64,000 nt of DNA from UBA1181 sp045601045 (GCA_045601045.1 JAZRZA010000082.1:82984-146983), one strand, 5' to 3'. Numbered from the stretch's first letter, positions 51,284 through 60,611 are shown. Numbers and translations: made by a program. Notes: generated by a model from the sequence alone, not told the origin.

Positions 51284-51657
51284 TTAAAGTAAGGATTCAC
51301 CAACACCGAGTCTTTGTAACACGACGCCAAGGAATCCAGATTCAACACAGATAACTCATTCACATCCACATTAGCCCAATCAATAATAGAATCCTTCACC
51401 ATCTCCGCGACGGATTTCCGAGATTCGCCATCCCCTCGGATAGCCCTTATCGTATTAAAGACAAGCATCAACAACATGCAGCCAAAAACAATGAAAAACC
51501 ACTTCTTTCGATTCGCCACAGGCATCGCATTCAGACGTTTATCCGCCTTGTCACCATACTCCTTCCCCTTCTGACGATAATAATCTTTCAAGTCCTCTCG
51601 CTTTCCTTGGGGTTGCGAGCCTTCCGTTTCTCTGCTATTTTCAAACTCTTCTGCCAT
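51280..51657 (-). CDS. TraL-position inner-membrane protein
   Basis: This 125-residue protein has a charged N-terminus (about 1-50) and one membrane helix (about 52-70, KWFFIVFGCMLLMLVFNTIR). It lies between the traK-like genes and traM, where traL sits in Bacteroides elements, and has the same topology. Similarity to TraL is otherwise weak, so only the position is used. Overlap with traM by 4 bp suggests coupling. Confidence 0.6.
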   Translation of the reverse strand: MAEEFENSRETEGSQPQGKREDLKDYYRQKGKEYGDKADKRLNAMPVANRKKWFFIVFGCMLLMLVFNTIRAIRGDGESRKSVAEMVKDSIIDWANVDVNELSVLNLDSLASCYKDSVLVNPYFK

Positions 51658-51694
51658 AAATATTCGTTTTGTCTGACAACTTTATTCAACACCG

Positions 51695-52375
51695 TTATTC
51701 AACACCTTTATTCAGGCTACTCTCTTTCGACGCACTATCTTGCGCCACCTCCGGGAGATACGATTTCCGCTCCCACGCGCCCAACTCCTCCTGACTGACG
51801 ACTTGCCACTCCTCTACATAAAAACCTTGCGGATCCAACGCACTTCTTTCGCATGAGACAAGCGTGCACGAAGTCACCACAGAATAGAAAAGAATCTTAT
51901 CGCTAAACACCAAAGAGGTCTTTCCCCACAAGGTGACCCTATAATCATACTGTTCATCAGGAAGTACGGAGATGCTATCACACAAAAACTCGGAGGATAT
52001 GCCATTCGCCACCAAAGAGTTGTAGAAACCTCTCTCTTTCTGCGAGTTACAATAACTGCGAACACTATTTCCTGAAATATACTGTGCCTTATCGATCCGA
52101 TCATTGATGAAATCAGCATCGGGCGAGAGGATAAACAACAACTCATGCAATCGTTTCACAACCGCCTCCGCTTCGTAGACTCTATTAACGGAAACATCTT
52201 CCGCCAAGGCCAATTTCAAGGTGTTATGGCTGTCCACCACATAAATCGAATTCCGTTCCTCATCCGCCGAGGCAAACACCGCATAAAGCACCCATATCGT
52301 TCCTCCTGTCACCAATATCGTCACCAAGGTCATGATATATTTCACCGCGCCAAACACGCTGGGTATCTCATTCAT
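51695..52375 (-). CDS. second TraK-like protein (VirB8-like)
   Basis: This 226-residue protein has one N-terminal helix (about 13-33, MTLVTILVTGGTIWVLYAVF) and a periplasmic domain like that of TraK: EAEAVVKRLHELLFILSPDA and SGNSVRSYCNSQKERGFYNS match the TraK helix pattern, and the VVTSCTLVSCERSALDPQGF strand has the same SCxLxxC signature as its neighbour. It follows traK by 1 bp. It is therefore a diverged tandem copy that most Bacteroides tra operons do not have. Confidence 0.72.
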   Translation of the reverse strand: MNEIPSVFGAVKYIMTLVTILVTGGTIWVLYAVFASADEERNSIYVVDSHNTLKLALAEDVSVNRVYEAEAVVKRLHELLFILSPDADFINDRIDKAQYISGNSVRSYCNSQKERGFYNSLVANGISSEFLCDSISVLPDEQYDYRVTLWGKTSLVFSDKILFYSVVTSCTLVSCERSALDPQGFYVEEWQVVSQEELGAWERKSYLPEVAQDSASKESSLNKGVE

Positions 52376-52376
52376 T

Positions 52377-53000
52377 TCAATACAATGATTTTAGGTTTGT
52401 ATCCTTGTTACTTATCACCCGTAAATTCTCTATCAGAAAACCATGGGGGGTAGCCTCCGTACGAGGGCAATTTTTTAGTTCACACGAGGTGACCAACTCA
52501 CGGATCGTCGTGGATGAGCGACGCAAGATGGCTGTTTTGCCATACATCACAGCACCATAAGGATAACGGGAAAAGTCAGTAACGACACTGTCGCATCGGT
52601 ACAAGCAGACGATACCCGCCTCCACCACCTGACGATAAAAACCATTTAAAGTCATGTTTTCATACATCTCATAGACCGAATTATCCGCCATGGACAAGGC
52701 TCTCTCCATTCGTCTGTTGATGACATCAATGTCAGGATAAAGTTCGAAAAAGCAATGATGGAAGGCGGCGATGGTCGCCTTCGCCTCAACTGGACGATTC
52801 TCCGTCGTGTTTTGGTTTAAGGCGCACATGACCGACTCTTCTCCCTGCAACGCATAGACCTTCTCTCCTTGATGCATCTTAAAACGCAGTCCAAAAAGCA
52901 CCGCACAGAGCACTACCAGGAGTTGGGAAACGCCCAATAAAATCAGGAACCACCTCACATGTGAAAATGCGGACTCTATATTCACCAATGACTTCAACAT
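52377..53000 (-). CDS. traK: conjugative transposon protein TraK (VirB8-like)
   Basis: This 207-residue protein has one helix (about 17-38) after NIESAFSHVRWFLILLGVSQ and the TraK/VirB8 domain: RPVEAKATIAAFHHCFFELY, then DNSVYEMYENMTLNGFYRQV. It ends in the TSCELKNCPRTEATPHGFLI strand. It forms the inner-membrane platform of the T4SS. A second TraK-like gene follows at once. Confidence 0.85.
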   Translation of the reverse strand: MLKSLVNIESAFSHVRWFLILLGVSQLLVVLCAVLFGLRFKMHQGEKVYALQGEESVMCALNQNTTENRPVEAKATIAAFHHCFFELYPDIDVINRRMERALSMADNSVYEMYENMTLNGFYRQVVEAGIVCLYRCDSVVTDFSRYPYGAVMYGKTAILRRSSTTIRELVTSCELKNCPRTEATPHGFLIENLRVISNKDTNLKSLY

Positions 53001-53045
53001 CTCTTTGATTCTTTATCAACCATTGTTCTTTCCATACCTTACCAC

Positions 53046-54038
53046 TTAGGCGCCTCCCTTTACGGCGGAGGCTCCCATTTTTCGCATCGCAACCGATTTG
53101 ACCATTTGCGACACTTTCGCCATCGCGCCACGCGATTCACCCGTCATACCACCCGCACCGCAACTTTCAACGATATAATTCGAAATGGAAGGTATTGACA
53201 AGAATGAAAGGGAAGAGGCCACAGACAGAAGCAAAAAATAGCCCAGTCCAATCTTTGCATCGGAAGAAAAAGTCGGCATCGCATTGACCTGGATGCAAAG
53301 TATGGAGAAACAGACAATGTTGATACAAGGGCCATATAGGCTCACCGTGATGTATCTTCCCATCCAATTGGCAATCGATCGGGAGAAATAGGGAATCAGA
53401 GAAAGCGCGAAAGCATAAGGGCCCAGATAAACCAAAATCAACTTCGAAACAAATCCTACTGTTAGGATTGCCACCGCGCAGACCACGGAGATGGCAGACA
53501 ATAGCAACATCACATTTGTCTCTATCCGATCGACAGCCGCATTAATCGCACCACTAAAAATACCACCTGAATTTTCCTCCTTCTTCTCATTCGCACTCGC
53601 CGACGCGCCACTGGCATCATTGATTTGCACACTAGCATTACGGGCTTTCTTGTTCTCCAGCATATCACAATAGGCCTTATTCAACTCATCGGAGACAAAA
53701 CCCTTGTGACTCTCCGCATACTTGACCAATAATTTCTCCGTCGGAGCGGTCATCCAATTGCATAGATCATCCAACACTTGAACAAAAGGGACAAAATTCA
53801 CAATGACAAGTCCAACCACAAACGGCCTGAAAAGCGCGTAAACATTGATGGACCCACCTTTACACCAACTTTGCCAGACTATGTTTCCGATATAAACCAA
53901 AGCAAAGAGACCACACAATGCGGTGGAGACTCCGATAATATCTCCCAAATCTTTGAGACATTCCCCCATGATTTCATTAAGCCGACGCGCGAACGACGGA
54001 ATAGACTCAAAAGCCAAAGCACTTAAATAATTACCCAT
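53046..54038 (-). CDS. traJ: conjugative transposon protein TraJ (VirB6-like)
   Basis: This 330-residue protein has about six membrane helices: an early ISTALCGLFALVYIGNIVWQ, a second group near 70-100, and a C-terminal cluster (about 180-300) with LILVYLGPYAFALSLIPYFS. The FSRSIANWMGRYITVSLYGP segment is typical of TraJ/VirB6 polytopic proteins. It starts 3 bp after traI ends and is placed as in other Bacteroides tra operons. Confidence 0.82.
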   Translation of the reverse strand: MGNYLSALAFESIPSFARRLNEIMGECLKDLGDIIGVSTALCGLFALVYIGNIVWQSWCKGGSINVYALFRPFVVGLVIVNFVPFVQVLDDLCNWMTAPTEKLLVKYAESHKGFVSDELNKAYCDMLENKKARNASVQINDASGASASANEKKEENSGGIFSGAINAAVDRIETNVMLLLSAISVVCAVAILTVGFVSKLILVYLGPYAFALSLIPYFSRSIANWMGRYITVSLYGPCINIVCFSILCIQVNAMPTFSSDAKIGLGYFLLLSVASSLSFLSIPSISNYIVESCGAGGMTGESRGAMAKVSQMVKSVAMRKMGASAVKGGA

Positions 54039-54041
54039 AAA

Positions 54042-54704
54042 TCACCTGCTATTATCCATATTCATATGACACTGCGAAGGCATATATTGGTTGACGAGCC
54101 CATAAGAGAGATTCATCACCATTTGCCGCTCCGCCACTTTCTGGTTCGCATAAAACTTCAATGTATTCAGATCTTGGTTGAGATTATCGATCTTCGATCC
54201 CATATTCTCCAACAGCTGAATACGTTCATAAGAACTCAAGCCAGCATCCCCGTCGTCTGTAAACTCCCCCACAATCGTTTTCGCCTCCTCATAAATGTCC
54301 GCAGAGGCCTTCACGATGATATTGGCATTGTATATCAAATTATTACGCTCCTCCCTATTTAAATAATTGCACTTCTTTACCTGATCGTAAAAATCGACGT
54401 AATTATCTTTCAGCGTCTTAACCTTATCCAATAATTCTATAACCGAGCGGGCGTTTTTCACCCACTTCATACACTTTTTGTACTTCTCCACATTGGCTTT
54501 CAACAACTTGGATTGTTGCAACATCTCCTTTATCTGTTGCAACAAGGTCGATTTTTGTTCCGCCGCCACCGTCATCTCCTCGCAAAACTGGGATGCGGAT
54601 TGGGCGATCGCCGTAGGATCCTCCACCAACATCGCTCCTTGCGGGAAAACACGTACGGAGAATGCCAGAAAAAACAATAGTGTGGCAAACTTCAGATTTT
54701 TCAT
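54042..54704 (-). CDS. traI: conjugative transposon protein TraI (DUF4141, VirB5-like)
   Basis: This 220-residue exported protein has a signal peptide (MKNLKFATLLFFLAFSVRVF) and a long alpha-helical body with LLQQIKEMLQQSKLLKANVE and IVKASADIYEEAKTIVGEF. It ends MNLSYGLVNQYMPSQCHMNM. This is the DUF4141/TraI form. It overlaps the end of traG by 4 bp. Confidence 0.83.
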   Translation of the reverse strand: MKNLKFATLLFFLAFSVRVFPQGAMLVEDPTAIAQSASQFCEEMTVAAEQKSTLLQQIKEMLQQSKLLKANVEKYKKCMKWVKNARSVIELLDKVKTLKDNYVDFYDQVKKCNYLNREERNNLIYNANIIVKASADIYEEAKTIVGEFTDDGDAGLSSYERIQLLENMGSKIDNLNQDLNTLKFYANQKVAERQMVMNLSYGLVNQYMPSQCHMNMDNSR

Positions 54705-57217
54705 ACTGTTTTCTTGTTAAAATGTTTCTCTATGTAATATTCTATACCTTTCCTCATCGAACCCAACTGGGCCGCATATTGCAACAACACACCCTTCTCC
54801 TCCTTGGTTGTCGAGAAGGTCAGATACTCCTCTGGCGACACCTCCACGCCATATACGGCGGAAAAGGCGGAATTGAAGGATACGAAAACCTCCTTGTACT
54901 TGGACCTTCCACCTTTCAGTTGCAGATCACGGTTGATGGAGAGCACCAACGCCTTCTCTTTCTCCGACAAGGCCAACGTGGCTTGTATCTCATCAAATCG
55001 ATTCAAGAACTTGCTCTGATCCAAAAGAATCTTTTCATCCGCATTGTTGATAATCGCATCCTTAATAATCTCATTGCCAATGATATCGCCCACCTCCTGC
55101 GTCACCACCATCACTTCTCCATTGTGCTTTCGTACCGTCTTGTAGAGATATTTAATAAATTCCGCCGTACCACTCTTGGAGATGGCTTTCCAGGCTTCCT
55201 CTATCAAAATCACCTTTCTCTCATTAGGTCCCAAACGCCGCATCTTCGCGATGTATGTGTCCATCAAAACAATTGTCACAATGGGGAATAGAACTTTGTG
55301 ATCCTTGATATTATCCAATTCGAACACGATGAACCGCTTATGAAGCAAATCCATGCGCTCTCTGGAATTCAACAAATAATCATACTTCCCACCCTTTGCA
55401 TAAGGGGCGAGCACCTGCACAAGGTTATCAATGTCAAAATTCTCTATTCGGACCGCTTGCTGCTGAATGTACGCCTTGAATTGTTTGGACAAGAAGGCGT
55501 AGAAAGAGTTGAAGCAAGGGAATATTTCCCTATGTTTCTGGATGATCTGAACATATAGGTTGAGGGCAGTCTCGATATGGGTCTCCTCCGCTTTGGTAAT
55601 CTCCTCATGCTCATTCTTCCATAGGATGCAAATAAGCGAGAGCAATTGCACCATTTTCTCCTCCGTATAGACGTAATCCTCCACATAAAAAGGATTGAAA
55701 GAGATTGGCTCATCCTCCTTATAGGTATAATAGATACCATCCTCACCCTTCGTCTGCTCGTGAATCAAGTTGCAAAGTCCCAAATAGGAATCTCCGACAT
55801 CCACAATAACCAAATGTTCTCCCTGCTCATATTTTTGAGCCATCATCACATTGGTGAAAAAAGACTTTCCTGATCCAGACGGTCCCAAAATAAACTTATT
55901 CTTCGCGCTGGCCCAACCCCGCCTCACAGGTTCGTCACTCAAATCGACGCGAACAGGCGCGCCACTGATGCGATCCGTCAGCTTCAATCCCCAGCCATTC
56001 TCTCCCGTTATATCTCTGTAATTGCTCTCCATATTGAAGAAACAGACACTCGGAGCAATAAAGGTCATAAATTTCATCTCCGAAGGATAATTCGAGGAAG
56101 CGCCTGGGATACCTGCCCAAAATATATGTGGAACAATCACCTCCGTTTTAGAGACCTGACAATCCAAGTTCGAGAGCACACCGCCCACCTGCGAATTCTT
56201 TTCCAATAAGCTTGTATAGGACGTATCCCACACCAACACATTGAATGCGGCATGAACGCTATGTTCCTTCATCACCTGCGCTTGGTTCAAGTAATCATCA
56301 TTGAACTCCTTGTTGACCGCGTTCTCCCTTGATATCGCCGAGAGAGACTCCATCTTCCTCCCCTGTTTCTCCAGCTCCCTCAGATTATCATTGGAGTCAT
56401 CAACAAAAATGTACTGATTGTAAATATGATCAAACGGCAGTTTCAGGCACAATTCATACGAAAAGCAATTGGCCAACGTGGAGACATCGGAAGAGAGCTT
56501 TTCATTACGCCTACTCGTGGAGACGACATTCGGCAAATCGGTCAACTCGCCCAAAGAAAAACAAGAGACATAACGATCGCCCACCATCAGATCATCCTCG
56601 TTCAGATGCAAATCATAAAGGACCTCACTCTTTCCTGTATAATTCAGGGAGAGATACTGCTCTATGACACCAAAACGGTTTTCCGTGCCCACCACCTCAT
56701 CTTCCGTCAACTCCCGACAAGCGAACCCACCGGAACGCAAGATGCTCACCATTTGGTTCACACAATCATTGAACGAGTCCACCCTCGCGCCATCCAACGA
56801 CTCCTGCGGCACCAATCGATTGCGTAAAATCGAATTTGCCGCCGCAGTGGTTTTCAAACCATTTTTCGTAGACAATGTGAGATAAAGGAAACAACGGTGC
56901 CGCAAAATGGTCCTCCCCTTGAAATGGCGATTGGAAGCGGACTGAAGAAAGCGCTTCGTATCGGTTTGTTCTTCCCATGACGATTCCGTGAAAACATCCT
57001 GCTTGTGAACAATGGAGAAGTTCGGCAAAGTTCTGACCGCTCGACACCAACATTCGTTCATCGCATCGATCTCACCATCCGATGAGGTGTAAACCTCGGG
57101 CAACTCCATTTCAAATAGACGCGTGATATCACCGGAACGAGAGACCAGCAACCCCTCTTCATAGGCAAGCAAAGGGAAACAGTTTTCTATTTGAGATGCC
57201 TTGACGTTAAAATTCAT
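54701..57217 (-). CDS. traG: conjugation ATPase TraG (VirB4-like)
   Basis: This 838-residue cytoplasmic ATPase powers T4SS assembly. The Walker A motif FILGPSGSGKSFFTNVM lies near 450, Walker B is RKVILIEEAWKAISKSG near 665, and the VMVVTQEVGDIIGNEII motif follows. The N-terminal half begins ASQIENCFPLLAYEEGLLVS, typical of Bacteroides TraG. It overlaps the genes on either side by 4 bp. It looks intact and full length. Confidence 0.93.
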   Translation of the reverse strand: MNFNVKASQIENCFPLLAYEEGLLVSRSGDITRLFEMELPEVYTSSDGEIDAMNECWCRAVRTLPNFSIVHKQDVFTESSWEEQTDTKRFLQSASNRHFKGRTILRHRCFLYLTLSTKNGLKTTAAANSILRNRLVPQESLDGARVDSFNDCVNQMVSILRSGGFACRELTEDEVVGTENRFGVIEQYLSLNYTGKSEVLYDLHLNEDDLMVGDRYVSCFSLGELTDLPNVVSTSRRNEKLSSDVSTLANCFSYELCLKLPFDHIYNQYIFVDDSNDNLRELEKQGRKMESLSAISRENAVNKEFNDDYLNQAQVMKEHSVHAAFNVLVWDTSYTSLLEKNSQVGGVLSNLDCQVSKTEVIVPHIFWAGIPGASSNYPSEMKFMTFIAPSVCFFNMESNYRDITGENGWGLKLTDRISGAPVRVDLSDEPVRRGWASAKNKFILGPSGSGKSFFTNVMMAQKYEQGEHLVIVDVGDSYLGLCNLIHEQTKGEDGIYYTYKEDEPISFNPFYVEDYVYTEEKMVQLLSLICILWKNEHEEITKAEETHIETALNLYVQIIQKHREIFPCFNSFYAFLSKQFKAYIQQQAVRIENFDIDNLVQVLAPYAKGGKYDYLLNSRERMDLLHKRFIVFELDNIKDHKVLFPIVTIVLMDTYIAKMRRLGPNERKVILIEEAWKAISKSGTAEFIKYLYKTVRKHNGEVMVVTQEVGDIIGNEIIKDAIINNADEKILLDQSKFLNRFDEIQATLALSEKEKALVLSINRDLQLKGGRSKYKEVFVSFNSAFSAVYGVEVSPEEYLTFSTTKEEKGVLLQYAAQLGSMRKGIEYYIEKHFNKKTV

Positions 57218-57528
57218 CGGACAAATCCTCCCTTACGCATTAGACCTCGCACTCTTTTCACTTGAATCCGTTTGGGACAAGCGTTCTGAGCCATCCTTTT
57301 CGATAGGCCATTCGCGCCATACTTATTGTTAAGGTAATAGGTGACCACATAAGAGAAAATCGCCAAAACAAGGGCCACGGGAATAGCCACCCAATTGCTG
57401 AAGAACTGCAAGACAAAATAGACCAATATCGCCAAGGTCACGCCTCCCGCAAAATAAAAGATGTACGATTCCTTTAATCCATAAAAGTCCAAAGGCCTAT
57501 TAACTCCTTTGTTTATCGTATAATCCAT
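57214..57528 (-). CDS. traF: conjugative transposon protein TraF (DUF4133, VirB3-like)
   Basis: This 104-residue protein has two adjacent membrane helices (about 20-65: YIFYFAGGVTLAILVYFVLQ) and the DUF4133 start YTINKGVNRPLDFYGLKESY. The end RIQVKRVRGLMRKGGFVR is basic and cytoplasmic. A start at 57546 is possible, but MDYTINKG is the usual one. It overlaps traG by 4 bp. Confidence 0.87.
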   Translation of the reverse strand: MDYTINKGVNRPLDFYGLKESYIFYFAGGVTLAILVYFVLQFFSNWVAIPVALVLAIFSYVVTYYLNNKYGANGLSKRMAQNACPKRIQVKRVRGLMRKGGFVR

Positions 57529-57555
57529 ACAATCACCTATTACCATTAAACAATT

Positions 57556-57852
57556 TTACGCGAAGAAGGATTTAATCAAGGTCACCACCACAGCGACAAA
57601 GATCAAGGAACCAAACCATCCCACCGCCACCTTCGTCGTGTCGGGATCGCCACTGCTCCATTTAGAATAGACTTTAAATGCTCCTACCAAAGCCATAATC
57701 GCACAGATAGCATAGAAGATTCCACAAGCGATATCAAAATAACTTTTAATATCTGTTTCCACATTTTTCAAGGCCGCTTGACCATTATTGGCAGCGAAAC
57801 TTGTCATCAGATTGCCGATAACCAAACCGGCCGTAACTAACATTTTTCTCAT
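57556..57852 (-). CDS. traE: conjugative transposon protein TraE (DUF4134, VirB2-like)
   Basis: This 98-residue protein is the pilin-like first gene of the operon: signal (about 1-20, MLVTAGLVIGNLMTSFAANN), a short loop and two helices with FDIACGIFYAICAIMALVGA and GWFGSLIFVAVVVTLIKSFF. The start at 57852 lies behind the promoter. The GAFKVYSKWSSGDPDTTKVA segment is a DUF4134 hallmark. Confidence 0.88.
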   Translation of the reverse strand: MRKMLVTAGLVIGNLMTSFAANNGQAALKNVETDIKSYFDIACGIFYAICAIMALVGAFKVYSKWSSGDPDTTKVAVGWFGSLIFVAVVVTLIKSFFA

Positions 57853-57867
57853 AATTTTAAGTTTTTT

Positions 57868-57915
57868 GTGTATTTTATACACAGCAAAATTAGTGTATAA
57901 AATACAATTAAACAA
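57868..57915 (-). promoter_or_regulatory. tra operon promoter embedded in inverted repeats
   Basis: On the minus strand TTG (57913-57915), 20 bp and TAATTTTG (57885-57892) form a full consensus promoter. Two copies of GTGTAT...ATACAC-type sequence (57868-57882 and 57893-57905) flank the -7 box as inverted repeats, which suits a repressor operator. Confidence 0.72.
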
Positions 57916-58084
57916 GAAAGATTGTATATTTTTTAGTTTGTAATAATATTTTTTAAAGATATCAATATGAGAACTGAAAAATCGGATTAAATTTTCACGA
58001 AACTCCCACCTCAAGAAGCAACCACTTGCCTGATAGACAATCAATAAGCAACTAAAATGTTATGATTACCATTGATATTCGTTG

Positions 58085-58115
58085 CAAATTTAATCTTTTC
58101 ATTAATACTACGCAA
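58085..58115 (-). promoter_or_regulatory. second upstream promoter before the tra operon
   Basis: TTG (58113-58115), 20 bp and TAAATTTG (58085-58092) form another full consensus promoter on the minus strand. It would give the tra transcript a leader of about 220 bases, or serve an unseen short RNA. The rest of the 57916-58248 gap is AT-rich and shows nothing else. Confidence 0.55.
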
Positions 58116-58248
58116 GAAAACAAGCATATTTTATTATCAATTATTTATATTTACTTAATTATATGATTAAAAGGCAAACAAAACGGAATGAACTGGTTGT
58201 TTATGACTAGTTCTCATTGGAAGTTTCGTACTTGTAACAAACAAACAA

Positions 58249-58280
58249 AAAGGAGACCACCCTTTCGGATGATCTCCTTT
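58249..58280 (-). terminator. terminator after pnp
   Basis: Arms AAAGGAGA and TCTCCTTT pair, and on the minus strand the hairpin is followed by TTTGTTTG. It lies between pnp and the tra promoters. Confidence 0.75.
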
Positions 58281-58300
58281 GCTATGTGATAGGTCACGGA

Positions 58301-60445
58301 TTATTCCGCAGCCTTCTCCTCGCGTTGTGGACGTGGAAGCAATGCCTTGTGAGACAACTTGAACTTGCCAGACTTAGCATCGATATCAAGCAACTTAACG
58401 GTGATCATATCACCCTCCTTCATGCCTGTATCCTCCATCTTCTCAATGCGTTTCCACTCAATCTCAGAGATGTGGAGCAAGCCCTCCTTGCCAGGCATGA
58501 ACTCAACGAATGCACCGTAAGGCATGATTGACTTCACCTTAGCCTCGTAGGTCTCACCTACCTCAGGAACAGCAACGATACCCTTGATACGAGATACTGC
58601 GGCGTCCAAAGACTCCTTGTTGGTAGCAGCGACCTCTACGCGACCCTTGCCGTCTGTCTCCTCGATAGAAACTGTAGCGCCTGACTTCTCTTGGATGTCT
58701 TGGATGATCTTTCCACCAGGACCGATCACAGCACCGATCATCTCCTTTGGAATATCGAATGCCACGATACGTGGAGCGTGTGGCTTGAGATCCTCGCGTG
58801 GCTCAGCGATAGTCTCTTGGATCTTATCCAAGATGTGCATACGACCAGCCTTCGCTTGGTTCAACGCCTTCTCCAAAATCTCGTATGAAAGACCGTCTAC
58901 CTTGATATCCATCTGAGTAGCGGTGATACCATCTCTTGTACCAGTTACCTTGAAGTCCATATCACCCAAGTGATCCTCATCACCCAAGATATCGGAAAGC
59001 ACTGAATACTTCACGTTACCCTTGTCTGTGATAAGACCCATAGCGATACCGGAAACTGGCTTCTTGATCTTCACACCAGCATCCATCAACGCCAATGTAC
59101 CGGCGCAGACAGTAGCCATTGAAGAGGAACCGTTAGACTCCATGATATCTGAGACGACACGTACCACGTATGGGTAATCAGCAGGGATCATACCCTTCAA
59201 CGCACGCCATGCCAAGTGACCGTGACCGATCTCACGACGACCTACACCACGTTGCGCCTTCGCCTCACCTGTAGAGAATGGAGGGAAGTTGTAGTGCAAC
59301 AAGAATCTCTCCTTACCGTGGGTAAGCACCTCGTCAACGAGTTTCTCATCTTGCTTGGTACCCAAAGTACAAGTAGTCAAAGATTGAGTCTCACCACGGG
59401 TGAAGATAGATGATCCGTGAGGGCCAGGAAGGTAACCCACCTCGCACCAGATTGGACGGATATCTGTTGTAGCACGTCCGTCAAGACGCTTGCCCTCGTC
59501 CAAGATAGAACGACGCATAGCCTCCTTCTCAACAGCGTGATAGTAACGATCGATCATACCAGCCTTAGCCTCCAACTCCTCGTCAGAGAGGTTCAAAGAG
59601 GCGATGTACTCCTCCTTTACGGAAGCGAACTTAGCCTCGCGGTCGTGCTTGTCGGTATTGGCTGAAGTAGCGAAAGCATAAGCCTTTTGGTAGCACTTAT
59701 CCCAAACGTCCTTCTCCAATGCCTCGTCGTTCTCCTCGTGGCAATATTCACGCTTGGTCTCTGTGCCGAGCTCCTTCATCAACTCCTTTTGCGCGATACA
59801 CATTGGCTTGATAGCATCGTGAGCCGCCTTCAAAGCGTTCAAGAGGTCTTGCTCGGAAACCTCATCCATCTCACCCTCCACCATCATGATGTTCTCATAA
59901 GTGGCACCTACCATCAAATCCATATCAGCCTTCGCCAATTGCTCGAAAGTCGGGTCGATCACAAACTTGCCGTCGACACGAGCTACACGAACCTCGGAGA
60001 TTGGGCCGTTAAACGGAATGTCTGAAACCGCAAGGGCTGCGGAAGCAGCAAGACCAGCCAAAGCGTCTGGTTGATCCACACCATCAGCGGAAATCATAAG
60101 GACATTCACAAATGTCTCTGCGTGATAATTATCAGGGAACAAAGGTCTGAGAGCACGGTCGATCAAACGAGCCGTCAAGATTTCATAGTCAGAAGCCTTT
60201 CCCTCTCTCTTGGTAAAACCGCCCGGAAAACGTCCGTACGCACCAAACTTTTCTTTGTACTCAACCGTCAACGGCATGAAATCCGTTCCCGGTACTGCAT
60301 CCTTCGCTGAACAAACCGTAGCCAACAACATGGTGTTACCCATTCTAACCACAACTGATCCGTCAGCTTGCTTCGCCAATTTACCTGTCTCAATAGAGAT
60401 CGTACGGCCATCAGGCAAAGCAATCGTCTTTGTAATTACGTTCAT
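58301..60445 (-). CDS. pnp: polyribonucleotide nucleotidyltransferase (PNPase)
   Basis: This 714-residue PNPase degrades RNA with phosphate, 3' to 5'. Two RNase PH-like halves, an inner helical domain, a KH domain (about 565-625, IGAVIGPGGKIIQDIQEKSG) and an S1 domain (about 632-702, YEAKVKSIMPYGAFVEFMPG) are all visible. The active half has ESNGSSSMATVCAGTLALMD. The acidic tail is short. It is a single-gene unit. Confidence 0.96.
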   Translation of the reverse strand: MNVITKTIALPDGRTISIETGKLAKQADGSVVVRMGNTMLLATVCSAKDAVPGTDFMPLTVEYKEKFGAYGRFPGGFTKREGKASDYEILTARLIDRALRPLFPDNYHAETFVNVLMISADGVDQPDALAGLAASAALAVSDIPFNGPISEVRVARVDGKFVIDPTFEQLAKADMDLMVGATYENIMMVEGEMDEVSEQDLLNALKAAHDAIKPMCIAQKELMKELGTETKREYCHEENDEALEKDVWDKCYQKAYAFATSANTDKHDREAKFASVKEEYIASLNLSDEELEAKAGMIDRYYHAVEKEAMRRSILDEGKRLDGRATTDIRPIWCEVGYLPGPHGSSIFTRGETQSLTTCTLGTKQDEKLVDEVLTHGKERFLLHYNFPPFSTGEAKAQRGVGRREIGHGHLAWRALKGMIPADYPYVVRVVSDIMESNGSSSMATVCAGTLALMDAGVKIKKPVSGIAMGLITDKGNVKYSVLSDILGDEDHLGDMDFKVTGTRDGITATQMDIKVDGLSYEILEKALNQAKAGRMHILDKIQETIAEPREDLKPHAPRIVAFDIPKEMIGAVIGPGGKIIQDIQEKSGATVSIEETDGKGRVEVAATNKESLDAAVSRIKGIVAVPEVGETYEAKVKSIMPYGAFVEFMPGKEGLLHISEIEWKRIEKMEDTGMKEGDMITVKLLDIDAKSGKFKLSHKALLPRPQREEKAAE

Positions 60446-60536
60446 CTTTTTTTCTTTATTCGTCTAAAAAACATCAAAATATATTTCACAAATATAGGCA
60501 ATTATTTTTCACTTCAAACGATTAGAGGAATATTTA

Positions 60537-60567
60537 TTGTCTTAAAGATCTATTTTTTGTAAATTTG
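60537..60567 (+). promoter_or_regulatory. metG promoter
   Basis: TTG (60537-60539), 20 bp and TAAATTTG (60560-60567) form a full consensus promoter. Transcription would begin near 60574, so the ATG at 60612 is the true start. Confidence 0.78.
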
Positions 60568-60611
60568 CGTCATTGTTATCATACGAGGAAACAAATAATT
60601 TAAACGATAAT

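Noticed and set aside
57556..58044. Extended 162-residue version of TraE
   Set aside because: The extension starts at a TTG upstream of the promoter and has no match to the family; the 98-residue form carries the signal peptide at its N-terminus.
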